Below are positions 43,408 through 53,172 of a stretch of 64,000 nt of DNA, in pieces. The DNA comes from Phycisphaerae bacterium (lineage in GTDB: Bacteria > Chloroflexota > Anaerolineae > 4572-78 > J111): contig JANQQF010000087.1 in NCBI GenBank assembly GCA_028285035.1, positions 172,492-236,491 on the forward strand. The letters run 5' to 3'. The notes beneath the pieces were generated by a model. The model made no database searches and was not told the DNA's origin. It saw only the letters and a list, made by a program, of their open reading frames with translations. The position numbers and the translations under genes were made by a program. How positions within the stretch are numbered: the first letter of the stretch is position 1; the number at the start of each line of letters is the position of its first letter.

Positions 43408-44807
43408 TGAGTTAACGCATCGATTGCTATAGTTGTTGCCTCTTCGGCAGTTGATTCACCACTAATTACCTGAACAACGGCCTGTTGCATAATACGCCCT
43501 AGCTTATCATATCCATCAAAACCAGGCTCAGGTTGAGCCACATTCAATTGTTCAGCTAAAAATTGCCAATAAGGGTCATCGCCAGCGATAGCTTGAAAAG
43601 AGGTATCGCGAGTCGGAATAGATCTCTTTAGTTCGTTCCAATCCTGATTATTATCTGATGACATAAACCACTCAATCAGGCTTAAAGCCGTAGCTTGTCG
43701 CTGTACATCCGATGAATCGGCCACTAAAACAAAGACCAAGCCGTGGGTAATTAATACGGGAGGATCATCTATGGCCCGAATGGGTAAGGTCATCACAGCA
43801 GTATTACTGAGAAGCGTCCGGTCAGTGAGATAACGTTCAACCGTAACTTGGGTAATGCCTGCCTGTCTTTCAACATAAATTGGCCACAATTCTTCTGACG
43901 AGGAAGCTTCTAATAGTGTAGCATCAACAACCTCATTTTCTACCGCTTGTTGATAAAACTCCAAGACTTCACGCAAGGCACGCTCGTCTAAAGTAGCTGC
44001 CCCTTCATCATCAAAGAAGCGACCACCCACAGAGAAATATTGGGCCAAGGTCAAATCATTCACCACACCGTTTACGCCCTGAGCCGGAAACAGATAACGT
44101 GTATTGGAGGTTAAGACATCTTGCCACGAAAGCGGTGGTGCTTCAAAATTGAGGCGATTATAGACGGTATGCTCCATTTCAAGCCCGATCGGTACGCCCA
44201 ATAATCGCTCATCAATCGTCCCCATTTTCCGAGCCGCCGGGAGCAAATCTTGAACGATAGATCGGTCGAGACGCCCCTCAAGGGGTTGGATCAATCCTTC
44301 CACGGTAGCTTGATGAAGATCGGTCGCTTGCATAATCGCGACATCTGGCAATACTGAGGGAGCAACCTCTTTTGCTGTTCGCAAAAAATCGATTACACCG
44401 CCTTTACCACTTATTTTCTTTGTCAAAACATTTAACTCAATATCTGGATTATTTCGCTCAAACCGTCGAATATTATCACGAAAAAAATTAGCAGCCTCAC
44501 CTTCCGCTTCTGAGGAAATTTCCTCCACTGTCCAAAATACGATTTCTAATGTCTCTTCTTCAGGTTCTTCTGTTTCACTAACATTCACACTTTCGACTGC
44601 TTGAGTAGGGATCACTACAGGGAATTCTGTGGCCGATGTTGTAACCTGTAAAGTTGAAGTGCCCGCATCCTCCACGGTTCCCACTGTGTCACAACTCATC
44701 AAAAGAACACTCAAAAGACAAAGAGGAGCTATGATATAAGATCGAATACGGATCGATTTTAGTTTAGGAGATATAGTCATTACGATCTTGCCCAAAACAT
44801 TTTTCAT
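43404..44807 (-). CDS. Orphan sugar-type ABC substrate-binding lipoprotein (SBP family 1)
   Basis: 467 residues. Lipobox LMSC (Cys39) after a basic N-terminus; Thr/Glu-rich linker at about 45-75; then an SBP_bac_1 fold (EIVFWTVEEISSEAEGEAANFF; FERNNPDIELNVLTKKISGKGGVIDFL) as in maltose/oligosaccharide-binding proteins. No permease or ATPase is nearby. Overlaps the glycerate kinase start by four bases. The C-terminus is QAVVQVISGESTAEEATTIAIDAL, typical of the family. Start may be ATG 44778-44780 instead of 44807; neither has a good ribosome site. Confidence 0.85.
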   Translation of the reverse strand: MKNVLGKIVMTISPKLKSIRIRSYIIAPLCLLSVLLMSCDTVGTVEDAGTSTLQVTTSATEFPVVIPTQAVESVNVSETEEPEEETLEIVFWTVEEISSEAEGEAANFFRDNIRRFERNNPDIELNVLTKKISGKGGVIDFLRTAKEVAPSVLPDVAIMQATDLHQATVEGLIQPLEGRLDRSIVQDLLPAARKMGTIDERLLGVPIGLEMEHTVYNRLNFEAPPLSWQDVLTSNTRYLFPAQGVNGVVNDLTLAQYFSVGGRFFDDEGAATLDERALREVLEFYQQAVENEVVDATLLEASSSEELWPIYVERQAGITQVTVERYLTDRTLLSNTAVMTLPIRAIDDPPVLITHGLVFVLVADSSDVQRQATALSLIEWFMSSDNNQDWNELKRSIPTRDTSFQAIAGDDPYWQFLAEQLNVAQPEPGFDGYDKLGRIMQQAVVQVISGESTAEEATTIAIDALTQ

Positions 44808-44887
44808 ATATAATCAGAAACTTTATCTAACTAATTCTGAATGACACAACGGCAATATTATACCACACCCTCTCAAATTCATATCAC

Positions 44888-44916
44888 TTGCTCATTCAAT
44901 GCGGTTTTGTTAGAAT
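44888..44916 (+). promoter_or_regulatory. Promoter of apt
   Basis: TTGCTC (44888-44893), 17-base spacer, TAGAAT (44911-44916) with TGT before it (extended -10). Confidence 0.7.
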
Positions 44917-44943
44917 GGGCCAACTTCACCGAAGGAGCAAATT

Positions 44944-45462
44944 ATGGATTTGAAGCAGACAATTCGTAGTGTGCCAGATTTTCCCATCGAAGGCATTCTT
45001 TTTTATGACATCACCACTCTTTTGAAAGATCCCGATGCACTTAAAGCCAGCATCGATCAGCTTACTGAAAAATATAAAGACGCTGGAGTTGATGCCATCG
45101 TCGGTATTGAGTCACGCGGTTTTATTTTTGGAATGCCCTTGGCTTATCAACTTGGCGTGGGGTTTATCCCCGTGCGTAAGCCAGGTAAACTCCCCGCTGA
45201 AACGATAGAAGAGAGTTATGCCTTAGAGTATGGTACAAATTCACTTGAAATTCATGTGGATGCCATTAAAAAAGGTCAAAAGATTTTGATTGTGGATGAT
45301 CTGTTAGCCACTGGTGGAACTGCTGAAGCAACCTGTAAGTTAGTCGAAAAGGTTGGGGGAGAAATCTTGGGACTAGCTTTCGCAGTCGAATTAACCTTCC
45401 TAAATGGACGTGACAAACTAGACGGTTATGATATTTTTGCCTTAATGCAATACGACAGCTAA
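44944..45462 (+). CDS. apt: Adenine phosphoribosyltransferase
   Basis: 172 residues, normal length. [18 protein letters not shown] start, [21 protein letters not shown], and the PRPP-binding motif [17 protein letters not shown]. Converts adenine and PRPP to AMP. AAGGAG six bases before the ATG. Monocistronic by its own promoter. Confidence 0.96.
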   Translation: MDLKQTIRSVPDFPIEGILFYDITTLLKDPDALKASIDQLTEKYKDAGVDAIVGIESRGFIFGMPLAYQLGVGFIPVRKPGKLPAETIEESYALEYGTNSLEIHVDAIKKGQKILIVDDLLATGGTAEATCKLVEKVGGEILGLAFAVELTFLNGRDKLDGYDIFALMQYDS

Positions 45463-45587
45463 TTATTTTTTATTTGCTCTTCCTAAAAATCTGAGTACAA
45501 TGCGTCTCGTTTTAATGAAAACACGTAGGCAATATCGCTTACGATCAAACGCTTAATGATCAACTACGCCAAATTGCGTATGGGTTT

Positions 45588-45617
45588 TTGCAAAAAAGTA
45601 AGCGTTCATGCTACAAT
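45588..45617 (+). promoter_or_regulatory. Promoter of the 197-residue membrane protein gene
   Basis: TTGCAA (45588-45593), 18-base spacer, TACAAT (45612-45617) with TGC before it. The leader holds the 8-bp hairpin TTGAAAGC/GCTTTCAA (45644-45651 with 45663-45670), just upstream of the AAGGAAGG ribosome site. Confidence 0.65.
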
Positions 45618-45695
45618 TGATATTGTACTTTACAGAAGAAAAGTTGAAAGCTATTAAAGATGGCTTTCAACAGAGCAAAGGAAGGAAAATAAATT

Positions 45696-46289
45696 ATGGC
45701 TGTAACAACTCAACACCCCCAACAGGCTCAACTTGTACAGCCAACGAGCCGACCTACAAAACGAAGACAAACAACGAAAAAACGACGTATCAATAAAAAA
45801 GCCGCTAAAGGCTCTTTATTGTCTGCCAGTCTTAAGGCCAGTTTATTTGGTGGAACAGGTGCCCTCATTCTCATTGCCCTGAGTCTTATTCCCTACCAAA
45901 TTCTGGCTTTTTTAGTTATTCCAGGCTTTCTAGTTGTTTGGTTAAGCACAGGAATGTTAGCAGGCATCATTGCTGGTGACCACGTTCAAAACACAATGCA
46001 AGGCGGTAAAGTTGGTTGGATGGCTGGATTTTGGACAGGGATTTACAGCGGTATCGCTGCAATGATCTTAGCAGCCTTCGGCGTCTTTCTCTACAACTTT
46101 GGCGAAAATGTAGCACTTCAATTTCCACCTGAACAACTCCCCTTCAGTTTCCTTACCCCATCAGCAATTGCAACAATGGCCCGCGTCTTACTCGCTTTAG
46201 TCCTGTATGGTTTTGTAGGCTCACTGATCTCAGGGATGTTTGCCTCATTTGGCGGGATGATTTATCCGAAATTAGCTATAACAGAATAA
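45696..46289 (+). CDS. Small integral membrane protein, unknown
   Basis: 197 residues, family not recognised. Residues 1-40 are very basic (RPTKRRQTTKKRRINKKAAK), then about four membrane segments (about 48-68, 72-92, 105-130, 160-185) with Gly-rich faces (GMLAGIIAGD; GFVGSLISGMFASFGGMIYP). The basic N-terminus should be cytosolic and could bind RNA or phospholipid. Bounded by its own promoter and a terminator, so a single-gene unit. Function unknown. Confidence 0.75.
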   Translation: MAVTTQHPQQAQLVQPTSRPTKRRQTTKKRRINKKAAKGSLLSASLKASLFGGTGALILIALSLIPYQILAFLVIPGFLVVWLSTGMLAGIIAGDHVQNTMQGGKVGWMAGFWTGIYSGIAAMILAAFGVFLYNFGENVALQFPPEQLPFSFLTPSAIATMARVLLALVLYGFVGSLISGMFASFGGMIYPKLAITE

Positions 46290-46315
46290 ATTTATTCCAC
46301 TTTTATCGATTCTTG

Positions 46316-46339
46316 AAAGCTCCCAAATATGGGAGCTTT
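46316..46339 (+). terminator. Rho-independent terminator
   Basis: AAAGCTCCC (46316-46324) with GGGAGCTTT (46331-46339), 6-base loop, followed by TTT. Confidence 0.9.
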
Positions 46340-46368
46340 TTTAGTTGTTTTTAAAACTACGCAGGACG

Positions 46369-46377
46369 TGCTACAAT
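46369..46377 (+). promoter_or_regulatory. Extended -10 promoter of the methyltransferase pair
   Basis: TGC-TACAAT (-10 at 46372-46377). The -35 at 17-base distance is TTTTAA, poor. 24 bases before the ATG. Confidence 0.5.
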
Positions 46378-46401
46378 TTCGTTCAAAATTTGGGATGATT
46401 T

Positions 46402-47124
46402 ATGACATTTAACACACAATCCGAAAAATATCAATATGTAAACAATATGTTTGGGCGTATTGCCCATCGTTATGATCGTATGAATCGCGTTATGACCGCT
46501 GGCCAAGATCAGCGATGGCGCAAACTACTCATTCAACAAGCTCAGTTGCCAAAAAATGGAACACTACTTGATATTGCTACAGGTACAGGGGATATTGCCT
46601 TTGAGGCATTCAGCCAAAACCCAGATCTCGATCAGGTCATTGCCGCCGATTATACCCTACCAATGATGCAAGTTGGGCAACAACGTGTCGAAAACCTGCC
46701 TAATATCAAATACAAACCTCTTACCTGGAGCGGAGCTGATGCCCTTCACTTACCGTTTGCGGCAAATAGTTTTGATGCGGTCGTCAGCGGTTTTTTGATG
46801 CGAAATGTGGTTGATATAGGGCAAGCCTTGCATGAACAATATCGAGTTTGTAAAGACGGGGGTCGCATGTTGATCCTTGAAATTCCCCGTCCAGCTGATA
46901 ACTGGTATGGTAATTTATTTCGACTTTATTTCCACAATGTTGTTCCAGTGTTAGGAGGCTTAATCACAGGACAATCAGATGCCTATCAATATCTGCCGGC
47001 TTCGGCAGACGCATTTTTACGACCTCAGGAATTAAAACAAGAAATGGAAAATATTGGGTTTCATCACGTTAGCTATCAAATGTTAATGTTTAACACTGTT
47101 GCATTACACGTAGGAATAAAATGA
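46402..47124 (+). CDS. menG: Demethylmenaquinone methyltransferase (UbiE/MenG)
   Basis: 240 residues. MFGRIAHRYDRMNRVMTAGQDQRWRKLL is the UbiE/MenG start; SAM-binding LLDIATGTGDIAFE and the hallmark GFLMRNVVDIGQALHE and RMLILEIPRP are present. Final methylation of menaquinone, at the inner membrane face. Ubiquinone synthesis genes are not expected in this phylum. Overlaps the next methyltransferase by four bases. Confidence 0.93.
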   Translation: MTFNTQSEKYQYVNNMFGRIAHRYDRMNRVMTAGQDQRWRKLLIQQAQLPKNGTLLDIATGTGDIAFEAFSQNPDLDQVIAADYTLPMMQVGQQRVENLPNIKYKPLTWSGADALHLPFAANSFDAVVSGFLMRNVVDIGQALHEQYRVCKDGGRMLILEIPRPADNWYGNLFRLYFHNVVPVLGGLITGQSDAYQYLPASADAFLRPQELKQEMENIGFHHVSYQMLMFNTVALHVGIK

Positions 47125-47873
47125 CCATAGCTGCTGAGTTCGAAAAGGCTGATGAGCGTGGGGTCCCTAGCTTAGTGTGGCGAGCGGGTCAGAGTCGACG
47201 TTTAGAAATGATTCGAGCGGCTGCAGGCTCGAATTTATCCCCAGAAAGTCACATTCTTGTTAATGGTTGTGGTGTAGGCATGTACATCCGTGCCCTAAAA
47301 CAATTTACACCAAATGTTGTGGGCTTAGATATCGAAGCTGACCGCGTGGCTGATGCGGCAGCACACTCCCCATTGGTTAAAGTGGCAGCCGGAGAATATT
47401 TACCCTACCCTGATCACACGTTTGATTTGGTTCTCAGTCATGAAGTCATCGAGCATGTTCAGGATGACACACGCAGTGTGGCCGAGATGATTCGTGTCTT
47501 AAAGCTGGGTGGTCGAGTTATTATTTTCTGTCCCAACCGATTATATCCGTTTGAAACGCACGGGCATTACTGGCGAGGGATGTATCACTTTGGCAATACC
47601 CCGCTCATTAATTACCTACCAGATTATTTCCGTAACAAATTCGCCCCACACGTTCGGGCCTATACGATCCAAAATTTACGAAAATTAGTGGCTGATCTGC
47701 CGATAACGATTATCCAGCATACTCAAATTTATCCAGGTTATGATAATATTGTGGCACATCGTCCTGCGCTTGGGCAAATGTTACGTACAATGACCTACAC
47801 GATGGAAAAAACCCCTCTCAAAGTGTTTGGCTTATCTCATTTTTTTGTCCTTGAGAAGGTGTCGGAAAACTAA
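47121..47873 (+). CDS. SAM-dependent methyltransferase, type 11
   Basis: 250 residues. SAM-binding HILVNGCGVGMYIRALKQF near 45 and the acidic strand VVGLDIEADRV; post-motif DLVLSHEVIEHVQDDTRSVAEMIRVLKLGGRVIIF. The C-terminal part (HGHYWRGMYHFGNTPLINYLPDYFRNKFAPH) resembles methyltransferases of lipid or cell-envelope pathways. Coupled to menG by an ATGA overlap. Substrate unknown. Confidence 0.9.
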   Translation: MTIAAEFEKADERGVPSLVWRAGQSRRLEMIRAAAGSNLSPESHILVNGCGVGMYIRALKQFTPNVVGLDIEADRVADAAAHSPLVKVAAGEYLPYPDHTFDLVLSHEVIEHVQDDTRSVAEMIRVLKLGGRVIIFCPNRLYPFETHGHYWRGMYHFGNTPLINYLPDYFRNKFAPHVRAYTIQNLRKLVADLPITIIQHTQIYPGYDNIVAHRPALGQMLRTMTYTMEKTPLKVFGLSHFFVLEKVSEN

Positions 47874-47948
47874 TCGTTAAGCGTCAGATATTACTCATCT
47901 ATCGTTCATCTTTAAAGTTCATGGTAAGCGTGCTGATTTAGAAAACAT

Positions 47949-47977
47949 TTGTCCAAATGTCGGCTTTCTGCTACCAT
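47949..47977 (+). promoter_or_regulatory. Promoter of the PBP1A-like gene
   Basis: TTGTCC (47949-47954), 17-base spacer, TACCAT (47972-47977) with TGC before it. Leader of about 140 bases. Confidence 0.5.
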
Positions 47978-48122
47978 GTGTTGCTACGGTAGATTAGCCT
48001 ATTTTTGCGCTGCTCTGCCGTTTTTATTGAAAGCTTACAGGCTGTGAGACTGAGGCTGAAGCAATTTATCTTGATGACTAAATTTTATCATTTGCTTTAG
48101 CACAAAGGATCGGGATATTCTT

Positions 48123-51100
48123 ATGCAAGTCAATCGAAAAGTGATGATTACACGTCGTCGAAGACGGCGACTAAAAGAGCAAAAACCAAAAGTAATGTTG
48201 TATGTGCTTAATCTTCTGTTGCTCGTTGTGGCAGCAATTGCGGCCGTATTTATTTTTATGACAATGAGTAGCGTAGGTGCGGCTTATGCTGTCTATGAAA
48301 GTTTTGCCCAACAGCTACCAGACCCCACCTCAATTGAAACAGAACAGGAAGATTTTGAAACAACAAAAATCTATGACCGATCAGGAGAGGTTGTTTTATA
48401 TGAGCTATTTGACCCTTTTCGAGGTGATAGAAGCTATGTCAAGTTAAACGAAATTCCTGAATTCTGCCGTGAGTCAACCATCATTCTTGAGGACAAAACA
48501 TTTTACGACAATCTAGGCTTTGACCCAGAAGGGATTGCCCGGGCGTTCTACCAAAACTTACAGGGTGGCCCTATCCAAGGGGGAAGTTCGATTACCCAAC
48601 AGTTGATCAAAAACATTTTGATTGATGAGGAAGAACGAACCCAGCTATCATACACCCGAAAAGTCAAAGAAATTATTCTAGCCACAGAAATTACCCGTCG
48701 CTTTGACAAAGATCAAATTTTAGAGTGGTATTTTAACACCAACTCCTACTTCAACTTGGCGAACGGCATTGATGCGGCGGCAAAGGTGTACTTTGACAAG
48801 CCTGTTAGTGCTTTAAATGAGGCCGAATGTGCAATGCTTGCACCCATTCCTCAGTTCCCATTCCTGAATCCTATTGATAGTCCTGAACAGGCTAAATTTC
48901 GGCAACGTATTACCTTAAACCGGATGGTTGAAGAAGGCAGCATCACTGAAGAAAAAGCGGATGCAATTTATGCAGAAGAAATAAAAATCCGCGAGCTTGA
49001 AGAGCGCTTTGATATCGTTGCTCCACACTTTGCCATTTATGTCGAAGAAGAACTCAAACGAAAATATAGTGCTGAGTTGATTTATCGGGGTGGTCTCAAA
49101 GTTTATACAACGGTTGATTTAGATTTAAATGATAAAGCCCGAGAAATTGCCGCAGAGCAGATTGAAATCCTTTTAGAGGAGGGCAATAATGCTAGCAATG
49201 CCTGCGTCGTCTCAATTCGTCCCAAAACGGGCGAAATTTTAGCAATGGTCGGTAGTATTGATTTTTGGGACAAAGAGAATGATGGCAATGTGAACGTTTG
49301 TACAGCCGATCCTGGTCGACAGCCCGGCTCATCATTCAAGCCCTTTAGCTATCTTACTCTTTTTGACCAACGTACCCACAACCCAGCCTCGATGGTAATG
49401 GATGTCCGCCAATCGTTCCCGGATGATCCCAACCCGCCATATGTCCCAGAAAATTATGACCGAGAATATCACGGGCCGGTTCGCCTGCGAAATGCTTTAG
49501 CTAACAGTTTTAATATTCCGGCTATTTGGGTAACTCACAAAGCGGGGATTAAGAACATCATTGATGTTTCTCACCGCATGGGAATCACCACGCTCAATGC
49601 CGACTATTACGGCTTGGCCCTGACACTGGGGGGTGGCGAAGTGAAACCGATCGACATCGCATATGCCTACGGTGTGATGGCCAATCTAGGCACGATGTCA
49701 GGTGAGCCTGTCCCAGAGGTCGATATTCGTCCTGGCCATCGTCGGCTCAATCCAGTCTCAATTTTACGGGTCGAAACAAAAGAGGGCGAGGTTTTGTATC
49801 AGTACGAAAAACCAACGACCGAAGAAGTGATCGATCCTGCTGTTTCCTATATAATGGTGGACATCCTCTCCGATAATAATGCACGTATTCCTGAATTTGG
49901 GGTCAACAGTGACCTAAAGCGTGGTTTTGAGGATCGACCCATTGCGGCAAAAACGGGAACAACCAACAACTTCCGAGACAATTGGACTGTTGGATTTACG
50001 CCGCAACTTGTTACTGCCGTTTGGGTAGGCAACAATGATAATGAGCCAATGGAAGATGTGACGGGATTGTCTGGGGCTGCGCCTATTTGGAATAGTGTAA
50101 TGCAACATTATCACCAAGATCAGGCTGTTGAAACTTGGACGCGGCCACCTGGGTTAATTGATGTTCAGGTCGACGCGGTTTCTGGGCTACTCCCCACCGA
50201 GAACACCGAACGTACCGTCACTGAAATATTTTTAGAGGGCGCAGAGCCAAAACAACCAGATAATATCCGTCAGGTATTTGAAGTTAATCGGGAAAATGGC
50301 AAGTTGGCCACTGCTTACACGCCACCTGAATTGGTTGAAGAACGAATATATGAAATTTATCCACCAGTCGCTGCCGACTGGATTCGTGACAATGAAATCC
50401 CACAACCGCCAACAGAATATGATGATAGTATTGGTCCTGCGACAAACCTTGGCCCAGTTGCCATTATTGAGCCTCGCCCTTATCAATATATCAAAGGGCA
50501 GACAACGATTACAGGGAATGCTCAAATAGATGGCTTCCAGCTTTATCGTCTGGAATATGGTAAAGGTTTAAACCCGACCGAATGGCAAGTATTAGGGGTA
50601 GATCATCCTAATCCGGCCTCAAATGCACCACTGGAAGTTTGGGACACAAGTGAACAGGAAGAAGGCCTCTACACTCTACAATTAACCGTTGTTAAAGGTG
50701 ATAGCAGCATTGAGCGCAGAACGGTTCAGGTGACAGTCGATAACACTGCGCCTGAATTGGAAGTGATCAATCCTGAACCTGAAAAAGTTTATGTACTTGA
50801 AGAAGATGAGTGGATCAATTTCCAAATTGATGCCAAAGATAATTTGTCGATGAATCGAGTTGAGTACTACATGAACAACCAGAAAATCGGTGAAAGTACA
50901 GTTGCCCCCTACACCTTACGCTGGAATATTGTAATGACCGATACCCCACTTGTCCGATGGGAAGCTCCTGTAACTAAAACCCTATCCTTCACCGAATCTC
51001 AGACCATCGCCCAAACAGAGGGATTGACGATTACAACACCAGCCTTCATCACCCTGACCCAGTTCATTACCGTAACCCAACCGATCACCAATCCTCAAAT

Positions 51101-51422
51101 TCTGGCTGAACTGCCTGAGGACGCACCACGAGAAACGCCCATTGGCTATCAGAAGGTGTACTCTGGTGGCTTCACGATTATTAGTACCACCACTAACTAT
51201 ACAGAAACTCATTTGGTCCATTTCATCGCTTACGACTCGGCTGGCAATGAGACTGAGACCGAGCCATTCCGAGTTATCATCGTCCACGAGGAAGAAGAGG
51301 AAGAAGAGGAGACCGAAGAAGGAACCAGTGAGGAAGGGGCTTTCTGGTCACCATTACTTGATGATCCCCAATACTCTCGCTTTAGGCCACATTATTCTTT
51401 AGAAAGGTATCCATTTGGATAA
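48123..51422 (+). CDS. Class A penicillin-binding protein (PBP1A type) with C-terminal Ig-like extension
   Basis: 1099 residues. Membrane anchor about 27-50 after a strongly basic start. GT51 transglycosylase about 80-270, with catalytic Glu123 (ILEDKTFYDNLGFDPEGIARA) and GGSSITQQLIKN. Transpeptidase about 350-660: SxxK at Ser403-Lys406 (PGSSFKPF), SFN, KTGT at Lys610. After about 775 comes a bacterial Ig-like module (ITGNAQIDGFQLYRLEYGKG...YTLQLTVVKGD), then Thr-rich and a Glu run near 1055-1070. Bifunctional peptidoglycan synthase. The long C-terminus is common in Chloroflexota PBPs and may bind wall polymers. Confidence 0.95.
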   Translation: MQVNRKVMITRRRRRRLKEQKPKVMLYVLNLLLLVVAAIAAVFIFMTMSSVGAAYAVYESFAQQLPDPTSIETEQEDFETTKIYDRSGEVVLYELFDPFRGDRSYVKLNEIPEFCRESTIILEDKTFYDNLGFDPEGIARAFYQNLQGGPIQGGSSITQQLIKNILIDEEERTQLSYTRKVKEIILATEITRRFDKDQILEWYFNTNSYFNLANGIDAAAKVYFDKPVSALNEAECAMLAPIPQFPFLNPIDSPEQAKFRQRITLNRMVEEGSITEEKADAIYAEEIKIRELEERFDIVAPHFAIYVEEELKRKYSAELIYRGGLKVYTTVDLDLNDKAREIAAEQIEILLEEGNNASNACVVSIRPKTGEILAMVGSIDFWDKENDGNVNVCTADPGRQPGSSFKPFSYLTLFDQRTHNPASMVMDVRQSFPDDPNPPYVPENYDREYHGPVRLRNALANSFNIPAIWVTHKAGIKNIIDVSHRMGITTLNADYYGLALTLGGGEVKPIDIAYAYGVMANLGTMSGEPVPEVDIRPGHRRLNPVSILRVETKEGEVLYQYEKPTTEEVIDPAVSYIMVDILSDNNARIPEFGVNSDLKRGFEDRPIAAKTGTTNNFRDNWTVGFTPQLVTAVWVGNNDNEPMEDVTGLSGAAPIWNSVMQHYHQDQAVETWTRPPGLIDVQVDAVSGLLPTENTERTVTEIFLEGAEPKQPDNIRQVFEVNRENGKLATAYTPPELVEERIYEIYPPVAADWIRDNEIPQPPTEYDDSIGPATNLGPVAIIEPRPYQYIKGQTTITGNAQIDGFQLYRLEYGKGLNPTEWQVLGVDHPNPASNAPLEVWDTSEQEEGLYTLQLTVVKGDSSIERRTVQVTVDNTAPELEVINPEPEKVYVLEEDEWINFQIDAKDNLSMNRVEYYMNNQKIGESTVAPYTLRWNIVMTDTPLVRWEAPVTKTLSFTESQTIAQTEGLTITTPAFITLTQFITVTQPITNPQILAELPEDAPRETPIGYQKVYSGGFTIISTTTNYTETHLVHFIAYDSAGNETETEPFRVIIVHEEEEEEEETEEGTSEEGAFWSPLLDDPQYSRFRPHYSLERYPFG

Positions 51423-51430
51423 ACCAGCCA

Positions 51431-52261
51431 ATGCTAACACTGATTACCAACGATGATGGCATCACAGCTACTGCTATGTTTCCATTGAAACAGGCATTAG
51501 ATCAAATTGGCGACACAATTGTATTTGCGCCAGACCGAAATTGGTCAGCATCAGGGCACCCCAAGACAATGCACAAGCCATTAAGAGCGGATACCTATAC
51601 CTTTCCCGATGGCAGTACTGGCTTTGTTTCGACAGCTCCCCCGCCTGATTGCGTCGCCTTGGCTGTACTAGGTGTTCTAGAGACACGACCTGATATTGTG
51701 GTTTCAGGTGTAAACCACGGGGCTAATTTAGGGCACGATGTCTTTTATTCAGGCACAGTGGCTGCGGCGGTTGAGGCTACAATTGAAGGACTCCCTGCTC
51801 TGGCCATTTCCCGCGAACGGAATGACGAAGAGATGGTCGACGCCGTCGCAGGAGGGACAACAAATGGTGATACTACAGCACCTGATACAGTCGATTACGC
51901 ACCAGTCAGCCGATTTTGCGCAAAGCTAACACAAGTCGTGGCAGAACATGGTCTACCCGCAAATACATTTCTTAATGTCAATTTACCAAATGTGCCTTGG
52001 AATGAAATCAAGGGGATTGAATTGACCCGATTAGGCCATCGTGTTTATCGGGATCAATTGGTACAACGAGAGGACCCTCGAGGACGCCCGTACTATTGGA
52101 TTGGTGGGTTGCCGCCCGATGGGATCGATGATCACGGCACGGATATATGGGCTGTGGCCAACAAGTTTATCTCGGTTACACCTGTCAATCTAGATATGAC
52201 GGCACACCATCTCATTGATGACTTAAAACGCTGGAACTTGGAGGATCTGACGTTGTCTTAA
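51431..52261 (+). CDS. surE: 5'-nucleotidase SurE
   Basis: 276 residues. LITNDDGITATAM (Asp-Asp metal site), VSGVNHGANLGHDVFYSGTVAAAVEA and VNLPNVP are all SurE motifs. Dephosphorylates nucleoside 5'/3'-monophosphates, and polyphosphate in some species. A Gly/Thr-rich insertion at about 140-155 (AGGTTNGDTTAPD) is unusual. Nine bases after the PBP gene, so probably co-transcribed. Confidence 0.96.
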   Translation: MLTLITNDDGITATAMFPLKQALDQIGDTIVFAPDRNWSASGHPKTMHKPLRADTYTFPDGSTGFVSTAPPPDCVALAVLGVLETRPDIVVSGVNHGANLGHDVFYSGTVAAAVEATIEGLPALAISRERNDEEMVDAVAGGTTNGDTTAPDTVDYAPVSRFCAKLTQVVAEHGLPANTFLNVNLPNVPWNEIKGIELTRLGHRVYRDQLVQREDPRGRPYYWIGGLPPDGIDDHGTDIWAVANKFISVTPVNLDMTAHHLIDDLKRWNLEDLTLS

Positions 52262-52284
52262 CAGCGTTGTGTTACTAGACCGGT

Positions 52285-53172
52285 ATGAGTTTCGAGCCTT
52301 ATCCTAGCCAGAGCCGTTATTATTTTTTAGGTGCAACTATTCTTTTTGCTGTGGTTGCCCTTTATTTATTTGACCAAATTATGCGTGGCAGTTTTCCACC
52401 TTCATTTTCCCATTCACTCGGCTTCGTCATTGCTTTGCCCCTAGCCTTCATTTCAGGGTATTTAACCCTAATGGCCTTCCGACTTAGCTATCATCTCAAT
52501 CGAAATGGTCTTCTCATTGAAACTGGCTCAATCCAACATCGTATCCCCCTGTCTGATATTCAAAATATTGCCTATGGAAAAGATTTAGATGTATCATCCA
52601 GCACGACAGGCTTAAATTTAATGGGGTTACGACTTGGACAAAAACAGGTGAGTGATGACCAAATTTTCCGTTACTACGCAACAGTTGCCTTGTCTGATAG
52701 TCTTGTGGTCAAAACAGAACAACATTCTTATGTTATCTCTCCCGAAAACACCAAAGAGTTTGTTCAAGCGTGGCAAACACGTCAGGAATTAGGCCCGACT
52801 CAAGCCTGGACCCTGGGAACACAACGCAGTTGGCCTGCAAATTGGTTATTCCTGAAAGATGGCATCGCAGGTGGATTATTAGGTGTTGGTTTGTTAGCTT
52901 GTATTATCCTTTTTGGATACATACTACTTATCTATCCCGATCTGCCCAGCCAAATTCCACTGCATTTTGATGCAACAGGTCAAGCTGATCGTATTGCTGA
53001 TAAAGCGATGCTTTTGAGCCTGCCTATCATTGGGGCTCTAATGTTTGGACTCAATACTATCATAGGAACCTTCCTCTATTTTCAAGAGAAACTAGCCGCC
53101 TATCTTCTATGGGCTGGCACAATTGTTGTAACCATCGGCCTATTCATTGGCTTGATGATGCTGATCTCCTAA
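52285..53172 (+). CDS. PH-domain/DUF1648 membrane protein
   Basis: 295 residues. Two membrane segments near 14-30 and 48-66, then a bacterial PH-like domain (about 68-165: YHLNRNGLLIETGSIQHRIPLSDIQNIAYG), then four segments with the DUF1648 motif YPDLPSQIPLHFDATGQADR near 218-237. DUF1648 is often found with regulators of membrane transport or antiterminator-like SdpI immunity proteins. Function unknown. 23 bases past surE. Confidence 0.85.
   Translation: MSFEPYPSQSRYYFLGATILFAVVALYLFDQIMRGSFPPSFSHSLGFVIALPLAFISGYLTLMAFRLSYHLNRNGLLIETGSIQHRIPLSDIQNIAYGKDLDVSSSTTGLNLMGLRLGQKQVSDDQIFRYYATVALSDSLVVKTEQHSYVISPENTKEFVQAWQTRQELGPTQAWTLGTQRSWPANWLFLKDGIAGGLLGVGLLACIILFGYILLIYPDLPSQIPLHFDATGQADRIADKAMLLSLPIIGALMFGLNTIIGTFLYFQEKLAAYLLWAGTIVVTIGLFIGLMMLIS

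Noticed and set aside
45608..45796. Small reading frame before the 197-residue membrane gene
   Set aside because: It overlaps that gene out of frame; the ribosome site AAGGAAGG fits the membrane gene start instead.
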